A stretch of DNA of 64,000 nt from Skeletonema tropicum (lineage: Eukaryota > Bacillariophyta > Thalassiosirophyceae > Thalassiosirales > Thalassiosiraceae). Shown one piece after another: positions 26,783 to 38,560 of this stretch (position 1 is the stretch's first letter; each line of letters opens with the position of its first letter). The stretch covers positions 1,054,001 through 1,118,000 of the forward strand of contig CM074139.1 in NCBI GenBank assembly GCA_037178625.1, read 5' to 3'. A program made the translations under genes and the position numbers. Under the pieces are notes generated by a model. It was not told where the DNA came from. It saw only the letters and a list, made by a program, of their open reading frames with translations, and did not search any database.

Positions 26783-29092
26783 ATGAAGGCCAGCTACAGT
26801 CGCCTATGTCTTTCAGGTGGTCAACGATGCATCTTGAATCACAATAAGTTGTTCGCAGCTGCATCTCAATCATCTTCGTCGTCCACATCATCACCATCGT
26901 CTCATATCATCTAGATGTTCATCACCACAACATCTTAATCCGACATCCAACGGTCATTGGCCAACGTCTACCCATCATACAACCTGCTGCTCAATTACAG
27001 AGGTTTTTACATCGAGGGCATTCTCTACGACACCAGCATCTACACCTACAAAAGCGCCAGCCACAGAAAGTAAAGATGATGATGTGAACGAACCATCATC
27101 AAGAAAACGAAATTGGAGAATTGCCAAGGAACTAGGGCGGACACGTGTGGCCCAGTCTCTCACCTAACAGCCACTGATGAGGAGAGAGATCATGTCAAGG
27201 CAATGAAACAACGTGTCGTTGCATCAATTAGTCTCATGCTCGCTGGGAAAGGTGTCACTATTGCAACTCCCTACATGTTCAAGGCATTGGTGGACACATT
27301 ACCCAATTATCATCATCATCATCATCTTGCCGATTCTACTACTACAGCTGATGTTGCAGCAGTCAATGCAACATTTTTACCAAATGCACTTGTCGAAAGT
27401 CTTGCAACGACAACTCTCGCTGGAGTTCCAGCTGTACCCTTCATTCTCCTCCTTTCGTATGGTACTTCGCGAACGTTATCGTCCCTATTTCAAGAATCAC
27501 GCAATGCTGTATTTGCTCACGTTGCACAATCCGCAATCAGATCTGTTGGGAGGTCTACCTTTGATCATGTTCATAGTTTAGACTTGCAATATCATTTAAA
27601 TCGAAACACTGGGGCTCTGGGTAGAATTATCGAGAGAGGAAATCGAAGTATCAGCTTCGTATTGAATGCAATGGTCTTTAATACCGTCCCAACTATCATC
27701 GAAGTGGGTGTTGTGACGGGATGTCTGTATTACCAATTTGGTCTCTCACATGCGTCGACTGTATTGGCTACAATTGCCGCCTATGTGGGATATACCATTG
27801 GAATTACGCAATGGAGGACCCAATTCCGTAAGGATATGAATCGCTTGAATAATGAAGCGAGTGGGAAGCTTTCGGATAGTTTATTGAATTATGAAACAGT
27901 CAAATATTTCAACAATGAACGACACGAGGGGATTACTTATGAATCTACTTTGAGGAAGTATCAAACGTCAGCATTACAAGCGCAGAGTAGTTTGGCATTG
28001 TTGAACTTTGGGCAAAGCGCAATCTTTACAGTTGGGTTGACTACTATTATGTATCTCACTGCGAAGGATCTCATGGCAGGAACTGCGACAGTTGGAGATC
28101 TGGTGCTTGTAAATGGACTGCTCTTTCAACTGAGTGTGCCACTCAACTTTATTGGATCAGTGTATAGAGAAGTACAGCAATCATTCGTGGATATGGAAGC
28201 AATGTTTGGATTGAGAGATACAGAGCCAGCAATTGTTGATTCGCCTAATGCATCCAAATATGATCCGTCAATTGATGGTACATGCATCGAATTTGATGAG
28301 TTGGAGTTTGCCTACTCAACCTCTTCTCATCCATCCAAGTCTACCGAAGAAAGCAACAAAAGAGTCGACACCAAACGTCCAATCCTGAAAGGAACAACGC
28401 TTACAATCCCACAAGGAAAAACTGTGGCCATCGTTGGAACAAGCGGCTGTGGAAAGAGCACTCTACTTCGATTGCTGTACAGATTTTACACCCCTGACGA
28501 GGGTTCAATCCGTATTGGAGGGAGAGATATTTCCGACTACACGACAGAGTCGGTCCGAAATGCGATTGCAGTGGTACCTCAAGATGTTGTGCTCTTCAAT
28601 GACACCATTGGTTACAATATTCACTATGGAAATTTGAATGCCTCGTGGGATGAAGTCGTTGAAGCTGCAAAGAAGGCACACTTGCATGAAACAATCATGA
28701 AACTACCTAATGGTTATGATACTCTTGTCGGAGAGAGAGGGTTGAAGTTGTCAGGCGGCGAGAAACAACGCGTGTCACTTGCACGAGCCATTCTAAAGAA
28801 CTCGCCCATCCTATTGTGTGACGAACCTACGTCTAGCCTAGATTCTCATACGGAATTGGAGATAATGAACAATCTAAAAGAGGTTAGCAAGGGTAATGAT
28901 ACGACAAGCCTGATTATTGCTCATCGGCTGAGTACTATCCAAGATTGTGATGCGATTGCCGTTATGCATGAAGGCAAGGTTGTAGAGTATGGTACCCACG
29001 ATGAACTAATGGCACTTGGTCAACGATACAAGGATCTGTTAATGTTCCAAAGAAGTCATCCAACCAGAAAGGGCGACGACGAGGATGAATGA
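26783..29092 (+). CDS. ATM1: ATM1/ABCB7-like mitochondrial ABC half-transporter
   Basis: The main frame is open from 27113 to 29092 and holds a six-helix ABC exporter domain with [16 protein letters not shown] and [11 protein letters not shown], both diagnostic of the Atm1/ABCB7 group, then a nucleotide-binding domain: Walker [10 protein letters not shown] (about 28437), signature LSGGEKQR (28747), Walker [10 protein letters not shown] (28807) and H-loop IAHRLS (28915). These transporters export a glutathione-linked sulfur species from mitochondria for cytosolic Fe-S assembly. The 5' end is spliced: an ATG at 26783 starts a Ser-rich, basic leader, and a second frame (26930-27144) carries SRAFSTTP and [11 protein letters not shown]. 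The last intron ends CTAACAG at 27170; a 101-bp form (donor 27070) and a 26-nt form (donor 27145) both keep frame. Exon limits before 27171 are tentative. Confidence 0.85.
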
Positions 29093-29307
29093 CCAACATA
29101 GACAAATCATCGATGGCAGGAATAATCAATGTATAGTGTAATGAATGTAACTAATTTATGCTATCCACGTAATAAAGGGTGCGTTGCAAACCACTTTCAG
29201 CGACCCCTCGTGAGATATATTTTACAAGAGTGAGACGACTACTTATCTGTCATTTTCCAAAAATGCAGATGAAGTCTTCTCAACTCAAAGAATAAAACAA
29301 TGCAAGT

Positions 29308-30224
29308 TTACTTGGCATCAGGATCTACGAGGTGTAAGCAAGAGGTTGCAGTGATGAGAAGTACAAAGTGAACAACATGCAGTATAAACAAGAGGATAAC
29401 GACGTATAAGCAAACAACACTCGAGACCAACCAACTCACAATCAAAAGCATCCGTAATTCCAATCATTTTGTTGACTTCCTTCTTCATCATTCCACGCTT
29501 CTTCACCATGTACTGTGAAAGTGTCATCATCACCACAAAGAATGGTTAGATAAGAATGTTGCGATCATGTAGACGATGACACGACAATGCACACACTACA
29601 GCCAAGAACAAAAACAACCGCAAACGCAATCTCACTCACCTCCTGACAAGCAAAGACATTGTCCGTCCACCTCGTCGCCGCCTCAGAAACAAGCTTCAAT
29701 TCCTTCTCCAAATCAGCAATCGCCTGAGGATCATTCTCCTTCAACTTTTCCAATTCAGCCGTCTTTTCCGCCACCGACTTGACAAGCTCCGATCGTCTTG
29801 CCATTTTGGCCGCACGAGTAATTGGCTTTTGCTCACCGTCACCGTCACCACCTTCCGTCGTCGTCGTCGTCTCACACTCTTCACGACCACGCTTGGCATC
29901 CGCCAACTTCACCTCCGCCTCGGTAATTCCCCCCCGCAACGTCTCAATCTTCTTCACTGTCTCCTCATACTCCAACTGTCTCATCCGATCCGCCTTGGCA
30001 GGGAAGGACCAAAAATATTTCGATCCGCCAATCTTGTCAGTATCGACTAAATTGTCATCACAGAGAGATTGATTGATATCAATGATGGAGTTGGCATTCA
30101 CTCCTGCCTTGGTGGCTAAGGAGACTATTTCCTTTTCGGTGTAGACGTCTTTGGATGTGTGGTAGATGGCAAGGATTGCCTTGCGCTTTTCTTCGGCGGA
30201 CATTCGTTTGGTTTTGGTGGACAT
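29308..30224 (-). CDS. MND1: MND1 meiotic recombination protein, three exons
   Basis: Exons 30224-29640, 29512-29440 and 29324-29308; introns of 127 and 115 bp with GTGAGT donors. The joined frame codes 224 residues, close to the family length. N-terminus MSTKTKRMSAEEKRKAIL, then KDVYTEKEI and KIGGSKYFWSFPAK match the winged-helix part of MND1; a long coiled coil follows (about residues 75-185); the region RWTDNVFACQEY-MVKKRG and the ending GITDAFDYPDAK match the family C-terminus. MND1 acts with HOP2 to help RAD51/DMC1 strand invasion in meiosis. Its presence indicates a genome equipped for sexual reproduction. Confidence 0.93.
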
Positions 30225-30576
30225 GGTTGATTGCGGTTTTTGGTGTTGATGATGATAAATGAAGAGAAGGCAAGAGTTTATATTGAGTTTTGCGGCGATG
30301 ACAGTGGGTGAGTACTACTGAATGATTGATAGGGATGGGTGAAGAGATGATAATGATAGTTGTTAGTGAGGAGTGATAGTGAGGCTATTATTTCATCATT
30401 GTCTTGATTTTGATCGATCCTCGATTTTTGAATCGTTCTTATTGAGGCCCTGTAAAAGGGTAAGCAATCCTGAAAATGGCCCTTGACTCCTAAGACACCC
30501 GTCTCGACTGTCCATCACCACAAAACCTCACACACGCACCAAGCAGGCACCAAGCACAAGAGTACAAGCTGCAACC
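30225..30576. promoter_or_regulatory. Divergent spacer between MND1 and HIS7
   Basis: 352 bp with both start codons at its edges, so two promoters are expected. The half next to HIS7 is rich in CAC/ACC; no defined element recognised. Confidence 0.35.
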
Positions 30577-32424
30577 ATGACGAAGAAACTCACCGTATCC
30601 CTCCTCGACTACGGAGCCGGTAACGTCCGCTCCGTCCGCAACGCCATCACCTCCTGCGGCTACTCCATAATCGACATCACCTCCCCATCCCAAATCGATG
30701 AAGCCGATGTCATCATCTTCCCCGGTGTCGGATCGTACGAATCGGCCATGACGGTACTTCAAACTACCGGATATGATAATGCACTACGTTCCTACCTTGC
30801 TGCCGATCGACCCTATTTGGGTATTTGTTTGGGCATGCAGACATTGTTTGAGAGTAGTACCGAGTACAAGGATGAACATTCTGGGAATGATAGTAGGACG
30901 GAATTACCTGGACTTGGCGTGATTCCAGGACATGTCATCAAATTTGATGAAACGAAACGATCTGTTCCTCATATTGGTTGGAATGGTACGATTGCTCATC
31001 AAAAGTCTCCAGCCATGAGGTACATTCAAGATGATAGTAACAACAATAACAAAAGCGGTGGTGATGAAGTGTACTTTGTTCACTCGTACTATGCACCCAT
31101 TACCGAGACCAATTCCAAGTGGGTACTGACTCGAACGACGTATGAGGGACAAGAGTATATTAGTAGTGTGCAGAAGGGGAATGTTTGTGCGACGCAGTTT
31201 CATCCTGAGAAGAGTGGGAAGACTGGTCTTAATTTTCTCAAGGGATTTTTGGAGGTGAGTTGTGTTGTGTTTGATATATGAGGAATGTAATGATGGATAT
31301 GAGTGCATATTATTTTGACATCATGATGTTTGTATGTGTCGACTTACACTTACACCTTTTCTTTGACAACGTTATGATAGTCAGTAGAAGATGGAACACT
31401 CTCCAATACCACACCCATTGCAGTCAACCCCTCTGATCACACACAACTAGTCAAACGTGTCGTCGTAGCACTTGACGTCCGATCCAACGACCATGGAGAT
31501 CTCGTCGTAACCAAAGGTGATCAATACGACGTACGTGAAAAAGACGACGATGCCGTCACCGGTCGTGGCGGGGTACGCAATCTTGGTAAGCCCGTGTCTT
31601 TGGCAGCACGTTATTATGAAGAGGGTGCCGATGAAATTGCATTCTTGAATATTACATCATTTCGACAGGGTGTGATTGAGGATATGCCCATGTTGCAAGT
31701 TTTGGAGGAGGCGAGTAAATCGATCTTTGTTCCGTTGACTGTTGGTGGTGGTATTCGGAGTTATACCGACCCGGAGAGTGGAAAGGTCTATTCTGCATTG
31801 GAGGTGGCTAGTCGGTACTTCAGAGCGGGTGCAGATAAGATTAGTATTGGGAGTGATGCAGTTTATGCTGCTGAGGATTATTATGCTAGTGGTGGAAAGA
31901 AGACTGGTGAAACGTCATTGGAAACAATCTCTCATAGGTATGGTGTCCAAGCTGTGGTTGTGTCTATCGATCCTAAGAGAGTTTATGTTGCATCTCCAGA
32001 GGATGTGGATAAGAAACATGCGGTTGTTTCACTGGATGAGTCGCAGGCTGGGCCAAATGGAGAGCGGTATTGTTGGTACCAGTGCACTGTCAAGGGAGGA
32101 AGAGAAGCCAAGGACATTTGTGCCGTGTCTGTAGCAAAAGCATCAGAAGCGTTGGGTGCAGGAGAAATCATGTTGAACTGTATTGATATGGATGGACAAT
32201 GTAATGGTTTTGATCATGCCTTGATGACTGCAGTGTCGAATGCCGTGACAATCCCTGTCATTGCAAGTAGTGGAGCAGGCAAGGAAAGTCACTTTTCGGA
32301 TGTTTTCAAAGCTACCAAAGTGCAAGCTGCATTGGCGGCTGGTATGTTCCACAGAAAAGAGGTGGAGATTTGTAATGTGAAGAAGGACATGGAAGCAAGC
32401 GGAATAAGAGCGAGGATAGTTTAA
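30577..32424 (+). CDS. HIS7: Imidazole glycerol phosphate synthase, HisH-HisF fusion
   Basis: Exons 30577-31254 and 31381-32424 around a 126-bp intron (GTGAGT...ATAG), 573 residues. Residues 1-226 are the glutaminase half: [22 protein letters not shown], the nucleophile Cys in YLGICLGMQ, and the His/Glu of [10 protein letters not shown]. After a linker, the cyclase half is a TIM barrel with [51 protein letters not shown] and PVIASSGAG. The enzyme uses Gln-derived ammonia to make IGP and AICAR in histidine synthesis. The fused form is the rule in fungi and plants; in plants it is plastidic, but no clear presequence is visible here. Confidence 0.96.
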
Positions 32425-32737
32425 GTATGAAAGAGGCGAAGGTGTGCTAGTGCTTTTCTTTAACATCACAATAGGCCAGTAAGCCCGTCTAAATAATGCT
32501 ATTCACAATAATACGATGTCTAGTCTGCAATAGTTTCAATATGTAATATTCAATAGCTATTATTTTCTTATTGTTAAGTTGAGTTGAGCTGAGCTCAGAA
32601 AAGACAAAAGAACTCATATGAATACTTGTGTTCTTCAGCCATTCTCCTATCCATCAACTCGAAAACATCTCCATTCTTTTATCTTGTTTTATAAATCAAT
32701 CAAGGCACTTCCCTATCGAAAAAAGCTTGTAGCGTGC
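32425..32737. other. Convergent 3' region, nothing seen
   Basis: 313 bp between HIS7 and the rubredoxin gene; AT-rich, no gene recognised. Confidence 0.35.
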
Positions 32738-33076
32738 TTAGAACCAACTCTTCTTCACTTCCACCTTGCCACTAGAAGATCCTTTCGGGACCTTCTTAAA
32801 CCTAAACTTGGGTGCACCGCAGGGTGGGCACTTGTACTTGTCACTCTCCTTGGCCCAAGCCTCTGGTCCTTTTGTATAAACATAGCCGCAGTCTTTGCAC
32901 AAATAGTCTCCAGGTGATCCATCGTCTTTGGGTTGACCGAAGAAAAACAATGAGGTGGTAGATGGGACAGTAGATCTTGTGGCAAGTGCAGATGCGGATG
33001 GAGCGGTTTGGAAAGCATTTGCAGAGCCTACAAATAGGACGGAGATGATTGCAATTAATGTGGTGATGTAGTTCAT
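32738..33076 (-). CDS. Plastid-targeted rubredoxin-domain protein
   Basis: 112 residues from ATG. Signal peptide at residues 3-21 with ANA|FQTAP, the Phe-led cleavage site of diatom plastid proteins, then a short Ser/Thr transit peptide. The rubredoxin domain (about 56-95) has the four Fe-binding Cys at 60, 63, 83 and 86 in C-K-D-C-G-Y-V-Y and C-P-P-C-G-A-P-K-F. A basic C-terminal tail follows (KKVPKGSSSGKVEVKKS). Plant and cyanobacterial rubredoxins of this kind (RBD1/RubA) help photosystem II assembly but end in a membrane anchor, which is missing here, so the role is inferred only loosely. Confidence 0.85.
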   Translation of the reverse strand: MNYITTLIAIISVLFVGSANAFQTAPSASALATRSTVPSTTSLFFFGQPKDDGSPGDYLCKDCGYVYTKGPEAWAKESDKYKCPPCGAPKFRFKKVPKGSSSGKVEVKKSWF

Positions 33077-33410
33077 GATTGGACAGTAGTGATTATTCGT
33101 ATTGTTGTTACTCTATGGTGTTCTTCGGTGTGACTGCTTGTGCTTTTTGCTGCGTTTGTTGTGCGCTTGGTTTTATTGTTGTTGGTGTGAAGTCGCATCA
33201 AAGAGTGTGTGACGCGCTGACGTGGTGCCGAGTTTTGTCAATAGCCATACTGTGACTTCTGTCGCACCAAGAGGCAGGAATCAAATAATCATTGTCGTAA
33301 ACAAGTACTTAAATGTTTGAATGGATGTGATAGATAGATGCTAAACTCCTGATACGATAACTAATGAAAAAGCCTAAGCGCAGTGAATCCTATCAAGATG
33401 TGCAAGCAAA
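33077..33410. promoter_or_regulatory. 5' region of the rubredoxin gene
   Basis: 334 bp between the rubredoxin start and the kinase 3' end; must contain the rubredoxin promoter. No defined motif recognised. Confidence 0.3.
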
Positions 33411-34787
33411 TCAGTCATTGTGTTCGTTGTAATCACTCTCCGTGTTTTTCTGGTTTGGATCTCTTTCGGGCAATGTCACTCGCAGGTCTGGATCTTCTTC
33501 CCCCGTGATATTACGTAGCTCCCCCATTAAATAATCTCTTATCGACACTGCGGAAGGTCGCTTAGACCATTCATACACCCAAGTCATTTCTAATGCCTTC
33601 ATCATTGCCTTGTAGGATGGATCATCGCTATTCCGAATATGTTCTGGTATTTCTGTTGTTTCCCCGTCTATCATCTTCTTGCCTGCAACGCCCCAACGCA
33701 AGTTCTCAGGCTCTTCAAAGACATACAAATCCGTCATGATAATAAACATGACATTTCCCATCATCCAAACATCAATCTTATCTGGCTGTGGGGCTGTAAA
33801 ATGTTTGTACCCTGCTCTTCTTTGATGCTCTTCCAGCGATCTTGCTGTCCACATTGCCATACCAAAGGATTCGCGTGTGCATCGTTCATTTGTTTTCTTG
33901 TTCATGTAAATAGGTCTTGCATAGTTGAAATCATTCAGCTTGAAAATACCATTCTGAAAGAGATATTGGTGACAGCAAAGATCATTGTGAAAGAAGGATG
34001 GTTGCTCGGTGTTGTCAATCGAATGCAACGCGGCAACACTGCCAGCAATTTGAATAACGATTTTCAATCGATCGACAGGTGACAATGTACTACCCCCCGC
34101 CAACCTTACCCCCTTGATATAATCATGCATGGAACCCTCTGGCATAAAATCCATCATGACCGCCAAAGAACAATATCCATGAATATCCGGTATGAATTGG
34201 GAGCTACTCATCCGTTCTAAAAGCAACCCGTCCTTCCTCTGCTCCTCTATCTTCCAATGGTCGATCTCTTTCCGATATTTGATACTCTTGTAGACAAATT
34301 TATTTGATATCCCATCAATATCCTCGCTTAATTCAAAGGCCGAACGTGCCGTGCCACTACGCACAAATTTCATAGTGGACAAATCCAACTCGTGGAACTT
34401 ATTACAGTTTGGAAACGACTCTACTTGCCAGTCGTACATTGGTTCACATTGTTCATTGGAGGAATCTATAGCATTCGGTTCAAACCACGATGGTTTAATT
34501 TGTGGTGCATTGTGTGGGACGCTATTATGTTCAAAATCTTGTGTGTAGGGAACGGGAATAAGAACCGCATTGTAGGCAATGGAAAATGTACGTGGATATA
34601 TCTTTCTGGATCGAGATGGACGAAGCCTGGTCCGATCAATCCCTTGTTCATGTGGTGCGTCGAAGGATGAATCATTTTGTTGGCCGTATATCTTGGAAAC
34701 TTTCCAGCTTGTATTGAGTTCGAAGACGAGAAGACACAATACCATTGCTCCGGGTAGGAGTAGATGTAGTTTGTATTTCAGCATCAT
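33411..34787 (-). CDS. Divergent protein kinase-like protein with N-terminal membrane anchor
   Basis: 458 residues from ATG. Residues 5-25 are a signal anchor (YKLHLLLPGAMVLCLLVFEL), then about 110 variable residues with four scattered Cys in the NCNKF and CEPMYDW region. The kinase core begins at about residue 140: G-T-A-R-S-A-F-E in place of the glycine loop, Lys in FVYKSIKYRK, catalytic loop FFHNDLCCHQYLF (HND where HRD is usual) and metal site LNDFNYA (DFN for DFG). A C-lobe with KIDVWMMGN follows. It therefore looks like a secretory-pathway or membrane kinase, or a pseudokinase, of a diatom-specific family. A decayed relative lies inverted at 35986. Confidence 0.72.
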   Translation of the reverse strand: MMLKYKLHLLLPGAMVLCLLVFELNTSWKVSKIYGQQNDSSFDAPHEQGIDRTRLRPSRSRKIYPRTFSIAYNAVLIPVPYTQDFEHNSVPHNAPQIKPSWFEPNAIDSSNEQCEPMYDWQVESFPNCNKFHELDLSTMKFVRSGTARSAFELSEDIDGISNKFVYKSIKYRKEIDHWKIEEQRKDGLLLERMSSSQFIPDIHGYCSLAVMMDFMPEGSMHDYIKGVRLAGGSTLSPVDRLKIVIQIAGSVAALHSIDNTEQPSFFHNDLCCHQYLFQNGIFKLNDFNYARPIYMNKKTNERCTRESFGMAMWTARSLEEHQRRAGYKHFTAPQPDKIDVWMMGNVMFIIMTDLYVFEEPENLRWGVAGKKMIDGETTEIPEHIRNSDDPSYKAMMKALEMTWVYEWSKRPSAVSIRDYLMGELRNITGEEDPDLRVTLPERDPNQKNTESDYNEHND

Positions 34788-35985
34788 CCTGCCTGAACGA
34801 GATTTGTCTCTCTGAAGAATTATTACAGATTATTTGAAGCAAGTAAGCTGCAACAACTTCCAATTCAAGCTCGTTTGATATTAGTACTAAAGGATTAGTT
34901 CTTGCCAGTATCAGCGCCAAGCGCCAAGCCCATGCCAATGAAATAATGCGATGCCCTTTTCACGTCTCACGTCTTCTCTCACCTTGCTTCTCGCCAAAGC
35001 TTCATTATTTCCTCTAAATGAGAAAGACATCCGCCGAACCTGCCCACTTTATGCTAAAAAATTGAGATGGCGTCCGACTTTCGCTCTTACCTCAAATGAA
35101 AAATTGAAAGATGCCGCCGACATGATGCCTTTGACATTCAGCATGCTATTGTTCGCATCATTATGTACTTGGATAGCTTGAGCTTGCTTCTTGTCTGTGT
35201 CATCATCTAGATTTCAAAGGGGTACTAGTTATAGTGTAGAACAGAGAATGGGCTGAGGGTGGATGACATGAATGACTACCAGTACAAGTCCGCAAAGTAG
35301 GGAGAAAAGACAGAGACAACAACTTGCTGATTTTGCTTGCTCTGTGGTTATATACTTCATCGTTTAGTCAGTCCTACACATCGATAGTATGGCAGATTTC
35401 GAACAACTCTACGTCCCGAACGACAACTACGAACCTTGCATAGAAAATGGTATCGATACAGTATCAAAGGCGCAGCTTTGTTCATAATCATCGCTTTGAT
35501 ACTGCACAGCTTTTCATTCTCGCAAAACCTACACAACTCCTGACAGGAGTCGCAGCACATACGGAGCAAAGAGAAGCGGAAGAAAAGCAATCTACTATCG
35601 ATGTACGGCCGCAAATCACGTGTTACTGTAATATCATCATTGCAGTATGAACCATCCAAATCGGAATCGGACCCACACGCCCAGTTCTCATACCTAAATC
35701 AAAACTGTTGATGCTTGATACTACAGCTACATCTTTAGCAACAAACAGCACATTCATGAATCAAGCATACCCACCAATGGGCACTTCATAGAGTCTAGTT
35801 GGTATACCCCTTGGGTATAACCCCAATGCACAAGATCTGCTATGGGAAAAGGATAGGTGAGAGGTAATGTATCCGTGGCAACTCGAGTCTTTCCTAACTG
35901 CAATAACTTTCATGAATTGGACATGGCACATATGAATGTGATTAATTCAGGTGGATCACGCATAGCATTTTAATTACGACAACAC
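34788..35985. other. Intergenic region between kinase gene and its decayed copy
   Basis: About 1.2 kb with no supported gene. Short frames at 34951-35181 and 35357-35659 lack motifs. The first part must hold the kinase promoter. Confidence 0.35.
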
Positions 35986-36880
35986 TTGGACAACGGAATA
36001 CAGTCGAAATTTGTATACCAAGACTGTGAAGTATCGATCGAAGAGCAACGGAAGGATGCAATGGCGATGGAACGAGTCTCAAGCTCCAACTTCATACCGA
36101 ATTTACATGGATATTACAGTACAGGAGTGATTATGGACTTCATGCCAGAGGGCAATACACATGACTATTTGAAAGGAGCACGACTTGCCAAGAGGAAAGG
36201 CGATGATGGCTCTTTGTCGCCTGTGGACAAATTACGAGTTGCCATACACATTGCACGTAGTGTTCGAGACTTGCATGAGACTGGAGATGACAAAGCGATA
36301 CCAGCGTTTTATCACAATGATATATGCTGCCATCAATATCTGTTTCAGAATAGGATTTTCAAGCTGAATGATTTCAATTATGCACATCCAATGACTGTTT
36401 TGAAAAAGAGGAAGAAGAAGAAGAAGAATACAACCGAGAAGAATGAGCTTTGTCTTCATGACACGGCCAACATGGGCATTTGGAAGGCACGATCGTTTGA
36501 AGTGAACCTAGCTAAAGCCAATGATGCCAGATAAGAACCATTCAGTGGAGACAAAACGGACGTGAACATGATGGGCAACCTCATGTATACAATACTGACG
36601 GATCTTTACGTGTTTGAACAACCAGAGCTATTGACAGGAAGTGAAACCACCAAGGTATTGGTTGCTGGGAAACGATCCCCGTATCCTGACGACATTGCAA
36701 AAGAGATCCGGCTCATTTTGCCGTGAAGAAGGCTATTGATATGTGCTGGGATTGGAAAAAGAGACCATCGACAAGAACGATTTCTTGATGGAACAATTGC
36801 CAAGACATTACAAAAGAAGCCAATCCTGACGTATGAGTCACATTGACATAACGTGATCCAGACCAAACACCTGATAGCGA
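35986..36880 (+). pseudogene. Decayed copy of the divergent kinase
   Basis: Aligns by eye with the C-terminal two thirds of the gene at 33411-34787, in opposite orientation: KFVY, IEEQRKDAMAMERVSSSNFIP, VIMDFMPEGNTHDYLKG, AFYHNDICCHQYLFQN and LNDFNYAHP. The first frame has no ATG and stops at 36532-36534 (TAA). Homology resumes at once (DKTDVNMMGNLMYTILTDLY), stops again at TGA 36724, and resumes in another frame (WDWKKRPS). There is also a shift near the VAIK-like Lys. A poly-Lys insertion sits after the DFN motif. Clearly non-functional. Confidence 0.85.
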
Positions 36881-36938
36881 GTATTATGCAAAAACCTGGA
36901 ATTGACAACTTTCATTTGTTTTTTAGTGTACACATAAA

Positions 36939-37988
36939 TTATCTGTTCAACATATCAAATCTCTTCAAGAGATCATTGTGGGACATCTCTCCTCCTCCTC
37001 CTCCAGTCTTATCCTCATCATCATTGTCATCATTGACGCTTCTGGAACTTTCTCCAGCACTTTGCTTTTTGTCACTACTGTTTACTTCACCGTTGTTGTT
37101 GTTGTTGTTGTTGTTGTTCTTAGAACTGCTACCGAATCCTGGCGCAGGAGGAATATAAATATCAACTTCGAGATTATCATCATCGTCATCTTCCTTAGGA
37201 ACTTCCGGCGGTGGTGGTGGTATCATTGGCAAATCACCAGGCTCTGGATCCGTTGGCGCTGAGGGAATAACTTGTGGCAAACACAATCCAGATGCATGAA
37301 CCGCCGGCTTTCCAGTAGTTGTAAGCCCAGTAGTTGCAGGAGGCAGTGTCGATGACAAACCCAATCCAGATCCAGGAGCATCCGGCACATCCTTCCCAAT
37401 CGGAGCCTCCATGGGCTGTGCAATATCCTTGGCCTGCAACGGAACCTTGGGCTTCCAACCCACCTCATGCTCCTCCGATATCCGTTCCAAATACGTCTGA
37501 ACTCGGTACGCCACCGGAGGCTGCACCGACAACTTGGATGTGACACGTTCATTCAATACCCCATCGACATTCCTCATGGCCCGTTCATCAAATGCTTTCC
37601 CGTACTTGTATTTGAATTGTTTCCGTACCTCAATCAATTCAGGAATGTCGACAATGGCCGATGCCCAAATGATGGTGGATACGGTGGAGAGTAAGTCGGC
37701 GGGACATTCCTTGGAGTGGGTAATCAAATTGATACGTTCGGATAGTAATTCACAACTTAATTGTAAGATTTCGTATGCCTCGACGGTATCATCGTCACGA
37801 ATGAGGGCTTCGGCCTTGATGCGTGCCTTTTCTTCTTTTGGTGGGTCTTCCGCAAGCATTTTGGCAATTTCACGAATTTGTTGTTTCATTAGGGCTGATT
37901 TTTTGTTGGAGGCGATGGCGAAGCGGGTGACTGCCATTTTTAGTTGGACTTTGAGTTTGTTGGCTTTGTAGCCGCCGAAGAGAGGCAT
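36939..37988 (-). CDS. IST1: IST1-like ESCRT-III protein
   Basis: 349 residues from ATG. Residues 1-185 match the IST1 domain: MPLFGGYKANKLKVQLKMAV, KKSALMKQQIREIAKML, A-R-I-K-A-E-A-L-I-R-D-D-D, EAYEILQLSCELL and ELIEVRKQFKYKYGK. The middle is Pro-rich and acidic with a poly-Asn run, and the last 11 residues (DLLKRFDMLNR) fit a MIM1 motif (L-x-x-R-x-x-x-L) that binds the MIT domain of VPS4. IST1 controls VPS4 in multivesicular body sorting and cytokinesis. The Asn repeat comes from a GTT tract at about 37090-37120. Confidence 0.92.
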   Translation of the reverse strand: MPLFGGYKANKLKVQLKMAVTRFAIASNKKSALMKQQIREIAKMLAEDPPKEEKARIKAEALIRDDDTVEAYEILQLSCELLSERINLITHSKECPADLLSTVSTIIWASAIVDIPELIEVRKQFKYKYGKAFDERAMRNVDGVLNERVTSKLSVQPPVAYRVQTYLERISEEHEVGWKPKVPLQAKDIAQPMEAPIGKDVPDAPGSGLGLSSTLPPATTGLTTTGKPAVHASGLCLPQVIPSAPTDPEPGDLPMIPPPPPEVPKEDDDDDNLEVDIYIPPAPGFGSSSKNNNNNNNNNGEVNSSDKKQSAGESSRSVNDDNDDEDKTGGGGGEMSHNDLLKRFDMLNR

Positions 37989-38560
37989 GTTTATTGATTA
38001 TTATTTGTTATTCCAATGTTGTGTGGATATTTTGGATGCGTTGGATATGCTGGAGGAGTGAGAGGTTGTATGTGCTTGCTCGATGGTTAGTGCACCAGAT
38101 GATGATCTAATCTCCTTTATGCGTTATGCAAATAATAATGACAAGAGCAATGCCATTCCTTCTGTGCTCGCTTCTTCAAACTAAACAAGCAAGAGCAGAT
38201 CTTTCACGACCTCCACCTGCGCTGCCATATCGCCATTTTTGCCATTATCGCATATCGCCATGGAAGATTGGAAGCTCCTTCTTGAGTTTCGGGTGGGCGG
38301 AAAAGTGAGTGCACGACAGCAGAGACAACAGTCCTTGAAAAAATTACTTGAAGGGCTAACGTTACGCCCTCGCTTGCTCCGCGCCCCGCGCCATCACTAC
38401 CATCACACTACTTCTGCCTAGCCCGAGCCGACATCACTTACTTCTGATGCTCTAAGATGATGGCAAGCAGCACCATTTGATCAGGATTGGCGCAAGGAGC
38501 AATATTCATCTATCGTAGACGAGCTGCTGCTGCTGAACAGCTACCACCCCTAGGTAAGCT
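37989..38560. promoter_or_regulatory. Divergent spacer between IST1 and the AAA protein gene
   Basis: 572 bp with no supported gene; the two start codons at its edges imply two promoters. No motif recognised. Confidence 0.35.

Noticed and set aside
27145..27170. 26-nt intron in the ATM1-like gene
   Set aside because: It would keep [11 protein letters not shown], which fits the family, but a 101-bp intron with a GTAAAG donor at 27070 shares the acceptor and frame. Not claimed without RNA evidence.
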